From: Culex pipiens pallens
Lineage: Eukaryota; Arthropoda; Insecta; Diptera; Culicidae
Reading direction: 5' to 3'
Length of the DNA stretch: 64,000 bases
NCBI RefSeq assembly: GCF_016801865.2
Contig: NC_068937.1
Coordinates: 111,648,994 to 111,712,993, forward strand
Each line of letters opens with the position of its first letter. Within the stretch, counting starts at the first letter, position 1. Below the pieces are notes generated by a model that worked only from the letters and a program-made list of their open reading frames with translations, did no database searches and was not told the DNA's origin. The translations under genes were made by a program, and so were the position numbers. Shown here in pieces: positions 1 to 12,186 of the stretch.

Positions 1-708
1 TTTGTGAGAGTGGCTCTTCGCTGAGCATGGTAGTGTGTGAGTGTCGTCGAGGGACGGAGTCGGCAAATATTTTCACGATGTATTTGTTCGCTGAGTGAAC
101 AGTTCGGGCCACTCGCTGGCTGCTTGCGAGACTCATTCGCTCATGAATGCTAGCGGGTTGGAATAGGCGACGAATGGATAGGCGATGAGTGTGTGGTTGC
201 TGTTCATTGAACCGAAAATCAGGACCCTTGCATATAAGTGTTTTGACAGGTAAAAAAAACCAAAATACTTTTTTGATATTTTTCTTATCAAAATTTCATG
301 TTTACAAATGATTTTTTGCGGTTTGTCGATCAGGATAATTTTTAAAAAAGTTTTGTGTTTTTGCTGTTGTTTTAACCCAAGCTGCTTTTAATTAATCCTT
401 TTTTGATAAATTTAGAGTTTGTAATGGAATAAAACATTTGCAAATTTCTGTGGTTTTATGCTGAAACAAGAGCAGTAAAAATATTTTTTCCCATAAAACA
501 AAACCCTTATTAATCCCAATGTTTTTATTGTCTTCTCAAAATAAAACTATGTCAAATATTTGAGTATGAAGCAGACAAATAAAAGAGAAACAAAAATGTT
601 TTGTTTCTTTCGCAATTATAAATACATAATTTTTGAATGATTCATTTACTCCTGATTTGAAAACATCAATCTGTGAAGAAAAATTAAATCCAAAATGGTT
701 TGTTAGTC
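1..708. other. AT-rich spacer with a GC-richer left edge, no gene seen
   Basis: The first 240 bases are GC-balanced, with repeated GAGTG/GCTCG-type words, and may be the end of a mobile element cut by the window edge. The rest is AT-rich with homopolymer runs. I see no coding-like frame, RNA gene or clear inverted repeat here. Confidence 0.5.
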
Positions 709-2222
709 TAATTTAAAAAAATTAAAAACTGCGATTATTTTCAAAAAAAATATCTTAAAAATGGCTTTAATTTGCAAACGGTGCACTTTATCAAAATTTT
801 ACTAGAGAACCGTAAAACGGGGTGATTTTGATAGGTTCGCGATTTTTCCGCAAAATGAAGAGTATAATTAAAATAGTACGGAATTGTTTAGAATCATTCT
901 GACTATGGTAGAGAAGTGTTCAAAGAACCTCAAAAAGAACTTTTCATAAAATTTTGGAAACTTTAAAAAGTTAGTTAACTATAGTTAAGAAAATGTTGAT
1001 GAAAGTAATTATTTTAAACTTCTCAAAGTGTCATGATTTTCTTAATGAACATGATTTTTAATCGGAAAACGGAATGCATTTTAGGATTCTTTGGACAATT
1101 TTCCACTAGGAGAAGGTAAAATAAGTTTGTAAATGATAAATAATATGTGTTTTTGAAACACAATTTAAAAAAAATCTCCAAATTTATGGACAATTTCAGT
1201 TAAACAAATTTCATGTAAAATGTGAAAACTTGTGATTAGTGCTTCGAATTCAGTATAACATGCAATATAAATCGATAATTTTATAAACAAAACTAGTTTT
1301 CACAAATTTCAGGCAAAATTCCGACTTTTTAACAATTTTACCTAAAATTTATATTTAATTTGTTCAAAAGCTTACAAACTTAAATATCTAAATATAAACA
1401 TTATTTTTTTCTCTTAAAAACAATACCAGCAACTTCAGTGATGGTACATTTAACGTACACATAAAGTTTGAACATCTTAAATATGATTTTAACAACAAAA
1501 ACTATGACTATCAAAGTCACCCCGGAATTTAAACTAAGAATTTTTAACGTAAATATTTTTCTAAACACTATTGAAAAAACTTTTTTTTTCCAAAATAATG
1601 CATGGACTTTGTGTGGCCTGCCCCAGTACATGTTTTAAAAATAATAATCTTGAGCAAAATCTTACCTATTTAAAAATATTCAAAAAACAAATTGCAATCC
1701 TATCAAAGTCACCCCGGTTTACGGTACAGTTTGATTGCTAATTTGAGTTTACATCGAAGAATTAAGTTGAAATTTTTTTGCGATCAAAACGTCGATTTTT
1801 TGAAAAAAATCATAACTTGGTCAAAGCTTTTTTGCACAACCTGAAAATTTCTGATAAGCTGGCATTTGATGTCCTCTGAAACATATCAAAAAATAAAAAA
1901 TAGTGTTTTTTTGCTAATCAAGTTTTAGTGACAGAAATTTAAATGAAAAAATCATCAATTTTTTTTTGTACTGTGTTTTTTAGTGTAGTCCGTATTTATA
2001 CCTACAACTTTGCCGATGACAAAATCGATTCAAAAATACCTTCAAAAGATACAGATTTTAATTTTAATTTAATTTTCATACATCATTTTTGTATGGACAG
2101 CTGCCAAATGTGTATGGAAAATTATATGGACAAACTAATGACCATCAAAAAAGTTTCAATTGGATCAAAGAATACCAAAATCAAAATCTTAAAATAAGAC
2201 TGGTTTTGTAGAGAGTTGCTCA
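709..2222 (+). repeat. Family A dispersed repeat, copy 1, split by a MITE
   Basis: Family A is a low-complexity-looking but conserved sequence with six copies in this window (also near 17.5, 25.0, 26.0, 38.0 and 41.8 kb). Landmarks in order are AACGGTGCACTTTATC, a stretch of AAATCGAAAAATGAAGTTG type, TAGTGTAGTC, ACAACTTTGCCGA, ACACCAAATCGAT, TTTTTGTATGGACAGC and a terminal AGAGTTGCTC. This copy runs 709-808 and resumes at 1726, the gap being filled by an inverted-repeat element. The apparent 84-aa frame at 1943-2197 lies wholly in the repeat and is not a gene. The superfamily is unknown to me. Confidence 0.75.
809..1725. mobile_element. MITE-like element with ACCGTAAAAC termini inserted in family A
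   Basis: The left end reads ACCGTAAAACGGGGTGA and the right end is its inverted counterpart, TCACCCCGGTTTACGGT. An internal copy of the TCAAAGTCACCCCGG motif lies near 1510. The interior is AT-rich with no transposase frame, so this is a non-autonomous element of about 917 bp. Comparison with the uninterrupted family A copies at 25.17 and 41.9 kb shows that host sequence continues across the insertion. The target duplication is not clear. Confidence 0.7.
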
Positions 2223-4446
2223 GCTTTTAAAAACCAGTTTACTTAGGGGCGACTCAAAAATTATCAATAATTTGTAGTACTTGATACAGCATATCTGGCA
2301 ATAGGTTAGTATTTTAAAATTTTGTAAAAATGCTTCTTTACATGTTTTTTTTTACCGTTTCGAGTGGTCAAAAAGCTTGTTTTTAATCGGTTTGGTAAAC
2401 CCATCCACGCGCAACCCAAAGTGCTGATAAATTTGACTTTCCGTTGTCACTTTGTCCGACAACAAGATGGCATTCTAGCGAGAGACAGAGAAAGCATCGA
2501 AAAAAAAAGAAACAAAAATCCCCGCCCAGTGGTGACAAGACAAAGTTTCAAGGGTTCGGTTCTTCGGCGGTGTGTATTTAGACAGGGGTACGTCACGTCA
2601 CACATGTGTCACAGGATGAAAGGCCAGAACAACAACGACGACGGTCCCGGGTCCCGGATCCCGCTCCCGGGGACAGTATGCCGTGGCTGCGGTTTGTGGC
2701 TTATGAGGTTCGCCTTTTTTATATTTTCATGGCCCCAAAAACGAGTGACACACCGACCAACCGGATTGTGTGCTCGGAGTAAAAGGGAGGATTCTGACAA
2801 GTTTTCACCGTCGTAAAAGTGTGTGTTTGAGTGTTCACGAAATGCTTGGGACAGTTGAAGAAGGGGCTTTTGGCTCTGGAATGTGAAATGCTAATCATCT
2901 CTTATTTCGAGGAATAATTACTCCATTTGGAGAGGGGACATGAAGAATGGAAAGTTTTTGAACTTTTATGAGAGGACAAAGTGCAGTACATTAAAGAAAG
3001 GTTAATGTGTTTGCATTAGCCTGGTCTGTCAACAAAATAGTTTAATTATTATTTAAAACATGGTTCTTTTTTTCTGGGAATAAGAGCATCTATTTTAAAA
3101 CTATAAAAGGTAATAAAAAATCTTCCAATACCTTTCCAAAAAATCAAGGGATGATGGTGATGATCTAGATATTTTTTATCGCCAAAAGATATTTTAGCTT
3201 AAAAATTCATACAAACATGTGAACACTCTAAATTTGCTCACAAATGTTGAGCTCACAACTGTAAATAATCGGATTAAATTCAGCAGAAAATAAGCTCAAA
3301 ATATCCACTCCGACTCGCTTCTCTCACCAATCCCACCCCCAACTAAACGTTGAAATCACATGCATCACCGAGTCAGAAAGGGGTGGGCGGAAACAGCTGT
3401 CAGTAATTTTATATTTTTAAAAGCTTCTACTCATCATTCCGGAGGTGGAGTGGCAGTCATTAAACAAATATGTACGTTCGTGAATGTGTTCATTCATCTT
3501 CAGTGCCGCGAGCCATTCAGTCTTTATACCTGGTTTATCTTCCAGAACTTAAATTTAGCAGAAACGGGAGAAAGTTCCGCAAAAGAAAGTTTCAATAACC
3601 CTTTAAAGTATTTAAAATAAAAAAAAACGGACTTTGCAAAAAATCATTACCTTGCCATAATGGCGCTTGCCATATAGTTTGACGTTTGACGGATGGCAGC
3701 CATTTTCCGAAATGGCGGCCCTGACAGGGTCATCCTGCGAGCTTCAACATGGGCAATAAAGGTAATTTGCGTAATCGCGTTATAACCCTTAACATGCACG
3801 CTATCTTGTTCCCGAGACCCCCCCCCCCTTCCCTCCTCTTTCCCTTTCCATCCTAATTTTTGTTGGCATTTGGCAAATCCGCGGGTTCCCTTGAAAGGGA
3901 GGGAGAGAGAGCGAGAGTTATGGCGGTTCCATTACAAAATGAGCAATGGCTAATAAAAAAACCCTTCCGCTTCAGGACTCCCACCTGCGCAAAAGAAGGT
4001 TCATTATAGTTTATAATTTTAAAGGGTGCTTCATTTTTTGCCGTAGGGAGGAAAGGGGAAAAGTTTAACATTCTGTTGAGTGTAAGAGGGAAGTTTCTTT
4101 CGTACAGCTAATTCAAGTTTGTAAAGATAGACGGAAAAGTAGAGCGTATGTTCTGCATAATTACGAGTAAGATTTTCACCTTGAGAGTTGAGACTAATTT
4201 ACATTTAGTTGAAATTTGAAAGTTTTGAGATGAAGATTACAAATTTTATTATTTATGCAGAAGTTGAAAAAAAGGAGCTATCCTCTGAAGCATACAAAAA
4301 ACAAAGGAGATCAATTTGAAAAAATAGTCATTCAAAAATACTACTGACAAAATCTGTAAATAAAATAATAATCTTGTTTGGCTTAGGGAAAGATGTAATC
4401 CTGATCTATTTTTTTATATTTTTAAGGTTGTATGAAATTTCGTATA
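2223..4446. other. Mostly unique spacer with GC-rich islands, no gene supported
   Basis: Contains GC-rich stretches (2400-2820, 3300-3480, 3660-4070), a C-run near 3820 and GA-rich simple sequence near 3900. Frames of 150 aa (2364-2816) and 86 aa (3360-3620) on the plus strand lack family features, start context or composition suggesting real genes. It could be intronic or intergenic host DNA. Confidence 0.5.
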
Positions 4447-4565
4447 TGGGTAATTCTCCGCCAACTCACACAGCAGTTGCCCCGACCCCTCTTCGATTTG
4501 CGTGAAACTGTGTCCTAAGGAGTAACTTTTGTCCCTGATCACGAATCTGAGGTCCGTTTTTTGAC
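4447..4565 (+). repeat. Family B, copy 1, left segment
   Basis: Starts with the TGGGTAATTCTCCGCC terminus and includes GACCCCTCTTC, TCCTAAGGAGTAAC and GAGGTCCGTTTTTTGAC. It stops abruptly at TTTTTGAC, exactly where the satellite element begins. The missing remainder resumes at 13364. Confidence 0.85.
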
Positions 4566-4688
4566 AAAGGACTTTGTCTTAAAGCTCTATCTGCGGTGTC
4601 AATGCAAAATTTTTCGAAAATGTAGCGTTACCGTCGCAAGCCCTCGGCGTGACATTCTGTTTCTGTTGCGTAGATGCCGTGAAAACTA

Positions 4689-4899
4689 TTTAAGCTAAAA
4701 GTTAGCCTCTGGAGGATTTAGTGTCCATCAGACTTTCATCAAAGACGGACCTTACGTTGGGAATTTTATTGCTCACACACACACACACACACACACGCAG
4801 GTGGTGCACGAACTTGAGAGGAGGTCCAAGAAGTTATTGACGGTAGCCAGAACGGTCACCGGAATACCGAAATTATTGGGAACAATTTGGTAGGAAATC
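4689..4899 (+). repeat. Degenerate half copy of the palindromic core with a CA microsatellite
   Basis: Resembles the right half of the cores at 10.4-10.65 kb and 11.9-12.19 kb. Shared words are TAAGCT, TAGCCTCTG, AGACGGA, AATTTTATTGCTCACACAC, a GTGCAC block, GGTCACCGGA and a TAGGA(A/T)AT(C/T)GGCCACACCCGG junction into the first monomer. Divergence is much greater than between the two later cores, so this is an older arm. It shows that core plus satellite is an ancestral unit. Confidence 0.7.
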
Positions 4900-7800
4900 G
4901 GCCACACCCGGAGTGGCCAGTGCCCTGAGGGAAGGTTCTACCGGGAGGACATTTACGGAACCATACAAATTTGGGCAATATGGGTATCAAAATTCATGGT
5001 TTTTGATACTGGTAATTAAAATGACCATTTTGGCAGGATTGGCCACACCCGGAGTGGCCAGTGCCCTGAGGGAAGGTTCTACCGGGAGGACATTTACGGA
5101 ACCATACAAATTTGGGCAATATGGGTATCAAAATTCATGGTTTTTGATACTGGTAATTAAAATTACCATTTTGGCAGGATTGGCCACACCCGGAGTGGCC
5201 ATTGCCCTAAGGGAAGGTTCTACCGGGAGGACATTTACGGAACCATACAAATTTGGGCAATATGGGTATCAAAATTCATGGTTTTTGATACTGGTAATTA
5301 AAATGACCATTTTGGCAGGATTGGCCACACCCGGAGTGGCCATTGCCCTAAGGGAAGGTTCTACCGGGAGGACATTTACGGAACCATACAAATTTGGGCA
5401 ATATGGGTATCAAAATTCATGGTTTTTGATACTGGTAATGAAAATGGCCATTTTGGCAGGATTGGCCACACCCGGAGTGGCCATTGCCCTGAGGGAAGGT
5501 TCTACCGGGAGGACATTTACGGAACCATACAAATTTGGGCAATATGGGTATCAAAATTCATGGTTTTTGATACTGGTGATGAAAATGGCCATTTGGGCAG
5601 AATTGGCCGCACCCGGAGTGGCCAGTGCCCTGAGGGAAGGTTCTACCGGGAGGACATTTACGGAACCATACGACTTAGGGCAATATGGGTATTAAAATTC
5701 ATGGTTTTTGAAACTGGTAATAAAAATGGCTATTTTGACTGGATTGGCCACACCCGGAGTGGCCAGTGCCCTCGGGAAGGTTCTACCGGGGGGACATTAA
5801 TCGAACCATACGACTTGGGGCAATATAGGTATCAAAATTCATGGTTTTTGAAACTGGTAATGAAAATGGGCATTTTGGCAGAATTGGCCACACCCGGAGT
5901 GGCCAGTGCCCTGAGGGAAGGTTCTACCGGGGGGACATTAATCGAACCATACGACTTAGGGCAATATGGGTATCAAAATTCATAGTTTTTGAAACTGGTA
6001 ATGAAAATGGCCATTTTGACTGGATTGGCCACACCCGGAGTGGCCAGTGCCCTCGGGAAGGTTCTACCGGGGGGACATTAATCGAACCATACGACTTGGG
6101 GCAATATAGGTATCAAAATTCATGGTTTTTGAAACTGGTAATGAATATGGGCATTTTGACAGAATTGGCCACACCCGGAGTGGCCAGTGCCCTGAGGGAA
6201 GGTTCTACCGGGGGGACATTAATCGAACCATACGACTTGGGGCAATATGGGTATCAAAATTCATGGTTATTGAAACTGGTGATGAAAATGGCCATTTTGA
6301 CTGGATTGGCCACACCCGGAGTGGCCAGTGCCCTCGGGAAGGTTCTACCGGGGGGACATTAATCGAACCATACGACTTGGGGCAATATGGGTATCAAAAT
6401 TCATGGTTTTTGAAACTGGTAATGAAAATGGGCATTTTGGCAGAATTGGCCACACCCGGAGTGGCCAGTGCCCTGAGGGAAGGTTCTACCGGGAGGACAT
6501 TTACGGAACCATACGACTTGGGGCAATATGCGTATCAAAATTCATGGTTTTTGATACTGGTGATGAAAATGGCCATTTGGGCAGGATTGGCCACACCCGG
6601 AGTGGCCAGTGCCCTCGGGAAGGTTCTACCGGGGGGACATTAATCGAACCATACGACTTAGGGCAATATAGGTATCAAAATTCATAGTTTTTGAAACTGG
6701 TAATGAAAATGGGCATTTTGGCAGAATTGGCCACACCCGGAGTGGCCAGTGCCCTGAGGGAAGGTTCTACCGGGGGGACATTAATCGAACCATACGACTT
6801 AGGGCAATATGGGTATCAAAATTCATGGTTTTTGATACTGGTGATGAAAATGGCCATTTTGGCAGGATTGGCCACACCCGGAGTGGCCAGTGCCCTCGGG
6901 AAGGTTCTACCGGGGGGACATTAATCGAACCATACGACTTAGGGCAATATGGGTATCAAAATTCATAGTTTTTGAAACTGGTAATGAAAATGGCCATTTT
7001 GACTGGATTGGCCACACCCGGAGTGGCCAGTGCCCTCGAGAAGGTTCTACCGGGGGGACATTAATCGAACCATACGACTTGGGGCAATATGGGTATCAAA
7101 ATTCATGGTTTTTGAAACTGGTAATGAAAATGGGCATTTTGGCAGAATTGGCCACACCCGGAGTGGCCAGTGCCCTGAGGGAAGGTTCTACCGGGAGGAC
7201 ATTTACGGAACCATACGACTTGGGGCAATATGCGTATCAAAATTCATGGTTTTTGATACTGGTGATGAAAATGGCCATTTGGGCAGGATTGGCCACACCC
7301 GGAGTGGCCAGTGCCCTCGGGAAGGTTCTACCGGGGGGACATTAATCGAACCATACGACTTAGGGCAATATGGGTATCAAAATTCATGGTTTTTGAAACT
7401 GGTAATGAAAATGGCCATTTTGACTGGATTGGCCACACCCGGAGTGGCCAGTGCCCACGGGAAGGTTCTACCGGGGGGACATTAATCGAACCATACGACT
7501 TGGGGCAATATGGGTATCAAAATTCATGGTTTTTGAAACTGGTAATGAAAATGGCCATTTTGACTGGATTGGCCACACCCGGAGTGGCCAGTGCCCACGG
7601 GAAGGTTCTACCGGGGGGACATTAATCGAACCATACGACTTGGGGCAATATAGGTATCAAAATTCATGGTTTTTGAAACTGGTAATGAAAATGGGCATTT
7701 TGGCAGAATTGGCCACACCCGGAGTGGCCAGTGCCCTGAGGGAAGGTTCTACCGGGAGGACATTTACGGAACCATACGACTTGGGGCAATATGGGTATCA

Positions 7801-9356
7801 AAATTCATGGTTATTGAAACTGGTGATGAAAATGGCCATTTTGACTGGATTGGCCACACCCGGAGTGGCCAGTGCCCTCGGGAAGGTTCTACCGGGGGGA
7901 CATTAATCGAACCATACGACTTGGGGCAATATAGGTATCAAAATTCATGGTTTTTGAAACTGGTAATGAAAATGGGCATTTTGGCAGAATTGGCCACACC
8001 CGGAGTGGCCAGTGCCCTGAGGGAAGGTTCTACCGGGGGGACATTAATCGAACCATACGACTTAGGGCAATATGGGTATCAAAATTCATGGTTTTTGATA
8101 CTGGTGATGAAAATGGCCATTTTGGCAGGATTGGCCACACCCGGAGTGGCCAGTGCCCTCGGGAAGGTTCTACCGGGGGGACATTAATCGAACCATACGA
8201 CTTAGGGCAATATGGGTATCAAAATTCATAGTTTTTGAAACTGGTAATGAAAATGGCCATTTTGACTGGATTGGCCACACCCGGAGTGGCCAGTGCCCTC
8301 GAGAAGGTTCTACCGGGGGGACATTAATCGAACCATACGACTTGGGGCAATATGGGTATCAAAATTCATGGTTTTTGAAACTGGTAATGAAAATGGGCAT
8401 TTTGGCAGAATTGGCCACACCCGGAGTGGCCAGTGCCCTGAGGGAAGGTTCTACCGGGAGGACATTTACGGAACCATACGACTTGGGGCAATATGCGTAT
8501 CAAAATTCATGGTTTTTGATACTGGTGATGAAAATGGCCATTTGGGCAGGATTGGCCACACCCGGAGTGGCCAGTGCCCTCGGGAAGGTTCTACCGGGGG
8601 GACATTAATCGAACCATACGACTTAGGGCAATATGGGTATCAAAATTCATGGTTTTTGAAACTGGTAATGAAAATGGCCATTTTGACTGGATTGGCCACA
8701 CCCGGAGTGGCCAGTGCCCACGGGAAGGTTCTACCGGGGGGACATTAATCGAACCATACGACTTGGGGCAATATGGGTATCAAAATTCATGGTTTTTGAA
8801 ACTGGTAATGAAAATGGCCATTTTGACTGGATTGGCCACACCCGGAGTGGCCAGTGCCCACGGGAAGGTTCTACCGGGGGGACATTAATCGAACCATACG
8901 ACTTGGGGCAATATAGGTATCAAAATTCATGGTTTTTGAAACTGGTAATGAAAATGGGCATTTTGGCAGAATTGGCCACACCCGGAGTGGCCAGTGCCCT
9001 GAGGGAAGGTTCTACCGGGAGGACATTTACGGAACCATACGACTTGGGGCAATATGCGTATCAAAATTCATGGTTTTTGATACTGGTGATGAAAATGGCC
9101 ATTTGGGCAGGATTGGCCACACCCGGAGTGGCCAGTGCCCTCGGGAAGGTTCTACCGGGGGGACATTATTCGAACCATACGACTTGGGGCAATATAGGTA
9201 TCAAAATTCATGGTTATTGAAACTGGTAATGAAAATGGCCATTTTGACTGGATTGGCCACACCCGGAGTGGCCAGTGCCCTCGGGAAGGTTCTACCGGGG
9301 GGACATTAATCGAACCATACGACTTAGGGCAATATGGGTATCAAAATTCATGGTTT
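4900..9356 (+). repeat. 140/141-bp satellite, main forward array (about 32 monomers)
   Basis: Monomers begin at GGCCACACCCGGAGTGGCC, itself an interrupted palindrome, at 4900, 5041, 5182, 5323, 5464, 5605, 5746, 5886, 6027 and onward. The first units are exactly 141 bp, so one frame stays open for 260 codons (4913-5695). Later units mix 140 and 141 bp. Variant positions such as ATTTACGG versus ATTAATCG, and TTGGCAGG versus TTGACTGG, define monomer types that recur in a fixed order. No unit encodes a recognisable protein. The whole 47-aa repeat frames are by-products. Confidence 0.95.
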
Positions 9357-10092
9357 GGCCACTACGGGTGTGGCCACTCCGGGTGTGGCCAATCCAGTCA
9401 AAATGGCCATTTTTATTACCAGTTTCAAAAACCATGAATTTTGATACCCATATTGCCCTAAGTCGTATGGTTCGATTAATGTCCCCCCGGTAGAACCTTC
9501 CCTCAGGGCACTGGTCACTCCGGGTGTGGCCAATCCAGTCAAAATGGCCATTTTCATTACCAGTTTCAAAAACCATGAATTTTGATACCCATATTGCCCT
9601 AAGTCGTATGGTTCGATTAATGTCCCCCCGGTAGAACCTTCCCGAGGGCACTGGCCACTCCGGGTGTGGCAAATCCTGCCAAAATGGCCATTTCCATTAC
9701 CAGTTTCAAAAACCATGAATTTTGATACGCATATTGCCCCAAGTCGTATGGTTCCGTAAATGTCCTCCCGGTAGAACCTTCCCTCAGGGCACTGGTCACT
9801 CCGGGTGTGGCCAATCCAGTCAAAATGGCCATTTTCATTACCAGTTTCAAAAACTATGAATTTTGATACCCATATTGCCCTAAGTCGTATGGTTCGATTA
9901 ATGTCCCCCGGTAGAACCTTCCCGAGGGCACTGGCCACTCCGGGTGTGGCCAATCCAGTCAAAATGGCCATTTTCATTACCAGTTTCAAAAACCATGAAT
10001 TTTGATACCCATATTGCCCCAAGTCGTATGGTTCGAATAATGTCCCCCCGGTAGAACCTTCCCGAGGGCACTGGCCACTCCGGGTGTGGCCA
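9357..10092 (-). repeat. 140-bp satellite, inverted array 1 (about 5 monomers)
   Basis: At 9356/9357 a forward monomer stops at ATTCATGGTTT and the sequence turns into reverse-complement monomers, beginning with two close copies of a GGCCACT(A/C)CGGGTGTGGCC motif. This is a head-to-head switch without spacer. The same junction recurs at 10891/10892. Confidence 0.95.
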
Positions 10093-10649
10093 ATATCCTA
10101 TAAATGTGCTCCCAAGCCTATTGCCCCAAATCATTCTGGTCCGGTGACCGTCCTTACAATCTTCATAAGAACAGAATTCCTCCCAATTTAGTGCACAAAC
10201 TGTGTCTTTCAATGTGTGCGTGTGTGTGTGTGAGCAATAAAATTACCACCGTCGATCCGTCTCTGACGGATTTTCGGTCAAAACTATCTGTTCAGAGGCT
10301 ATCTGTTAGCTTATATAGTCCGCATGAAATGTGGCAACATTGTGCAAATTTTGCCTCGTCTCCTGCTTTCTTGGAACTGTCACGCGAGAATGTTGCACCA
10401 TTGTTGCCACATTTCATGCGAACTATATAAGCTAACAGATAGCCTCTGAACAGATAGTTTTGACCGAAAATCCGTCAGAGACGGATCGACGGTGGTAATT
10501 TTATTGCTCACACACACACACGCACACATTGAAAGACACAGTTTGTGCACTAAATTGGGAGGAATTCTGTTCTTATGAAGATTGTAAGGACGGTCACCGG
10601 ACCAGAATGATTTGGGGCAATAGGCTTGGGAGCACATTTATAGGATATT
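10093..10649. repeat. Palindromic core 1 between satellite arrays
   Basis: A near-perfect inverted repeat of 557 bp centred near 10371, with a loop at about 10350-10390. Each arm runs outward from a GTGGCAACA(T)-type motif through CTATATAAGCTAACAGATAG, CCGTCAGAGACGGATCG, AATTTTATTGCTCACACAC and GGTCACCGG to the first satellite monomer. The CTATATAAG words on both strands (near 10310 and 10426) look like divergent TATA boxes. No protein is supported, because the 108-aa frame here reads through the CA/TG microsatellite. Confidence 0.9.
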
Positions 10650-10891
10650 GGCCACACCCGGAGTGGCCAGTGCCCTCGGGAAGGTTCTACCGGGGGGACA
10701 TTATTCGAACCATACGACTTGGGGCAATATAGGTATCAAAATTCATGGTTATTGAAACTGGTAATGAAAATGGCCATTTTGACTGGATTGGCCACACCCG
10801 GAGTGGCCAGTGCCCTCGGGAAGGTTCTACCGGGGGGACATTAATCGAACCATACGACTTAGGGCAATATGGGTATCAAAATTCATGGTTT
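10650..10891 (+). repeat. 140-bp satellite, short forward array (about 1.7 monomers)
   Basis: Carries the same base changes (including ATTATTCG and TGGTTATTG variants) as 9115-9356, so it is the second copy of that segment in a 1535-bp duplication. Confidence 0.95.
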
Positions 10892-11627
10892 GGCCACTAC
10901 GGGTGTGGCCACTCCGGGTGTGGCCAATCCAGTCAAAATGGCCATTTTTATTACCAGTTTCAAAAACCATGAATTTTGATACCCATATTGCCCTAAGTCG
11001 TATGGTTCGATTAATGTCCCCCCGGTAGAACCTTCCCTCAGGGCACTGGTCACTCCGGGTGTGGCCAATCCAGTCAAAATGGCCATTTTCATTACCAGTT
11101 TCAAAAACCATGAATTTTGATACCCATATTGCCCTAAGTCGTATGGTTCGATTAATGTCCCCCCGGTAGAACCTTCCCGAGGGCACTGGCCACTCCGGGT
11201 GTGGCAAATCCTGCCAAAATGGCCATTTCCATTACCAGTTTCAAAAACCATGAATTTTGATACGCATATTGCCCCAAGTCGTATGGTTCCGTAAATGTCC
11301 TCCCGGTAGAACCTTCCCTCAGGGCACTGGTCACTCCGGGTGTGGCCAATCCAGTCAAAATGGCCATTTTCATTACCAGTTTCAAAAACTATGAATTTTG
11401 ATACCCATATTGCCCTAAGTCGTATGGTTCGATTAATGTCCCCCCGGTAGAACCTTCCCGAGGGCACTGGCCACTCCGGGTGTGGCCAATCCAGTCAAAA
11501 TGGCCATTTTCATTACCAGTTTCAAAAACCATGAATTTTGATACCCATATTGCCCCAAGTCGTATGGTTCGAATAATGTCCCCCCGGTAGAACCTTCCCG
11601 AGGGCACTGGCCACTCCGGGTGTGGCC
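10892..11627 (-). repeat. 140-bp satellite, inverted array 2 (about 5 monomers)
   Basis: Nearly identical to 9357-10092 at an offset of 1535 bp, including the truncated forward unit at the junction and the single odd monomer containing TGTCCTCCCGG. Confidence 0.95.
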
Positions 11628-12186
11628 AATATCCTATAAATGTGCTCCCAAGCCTATTGCCCCAAATCATTCTGGTCCGGTGACCGTCCTTACAATCTTC
11701 ATAAGAACAGAATTCCTCCCAATTTAGTGCACAAACTGTGTCTTTCAATGTGTGCGTGTGTGTGTGTGTGAGCAATAAAATTACCACCGTCGATCCGTCT
11801 CTGACGGATTTTCGGTCAAAACTATCTGTTCAGAGGCTATCTGTTAGCTTATATAGTCCGCATGAAATGTGGCAACATTGTGCAAATTTTGCCTCGTCTC
11901 CTGCTTTCTTGGAACTGTCACGCGAGAATGTTGCACCATTGTTGCCACATTTCATGCGAACTATATAAGCTAACAGATAGCCTCTGAACAGATAGTTTTG
12001 ACCGAAAATCCGTCAGAGACGGATCGACGGTGGTAATTTTATTGCTCACACACACACACGCACACATTGAAAGACACAGTTTGTGCACTAAATTGGGAGG
12101 AATTCTATTCTTATGAAGTTGTAAGGACGGTCACCGGACCAGAATGATTTGGGGCAATAGGCTTGGGAGCACATTTATAGGATATT
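11628..12186. repeat. Palindromic core 2
   Basis: Second copy of the 10093-10649 core. It differs by a few bases (a longer TG run and small changes in the right arm such as GAATTCTATTC). The similarity implies a recent duplication. Confidence 0.9.

Noticed and set aside
4913..9493. Many overlapping frames of 70-260 aa with ALREGSTG and GQYGYQNSW motifs
   Set aside because: All are translations of the 140/141-bp satellite in whichever frame lacks stops. Frames shift with each 140-bp unit and no domain or start context supports them.
10104..10637. Frames of 85-108 aa on both strands, starting MCSQAYCPKSFWSGD
   Set aside because: They mirror each other because the region is a palindrome, and they read through a CA/TG microsatellite.
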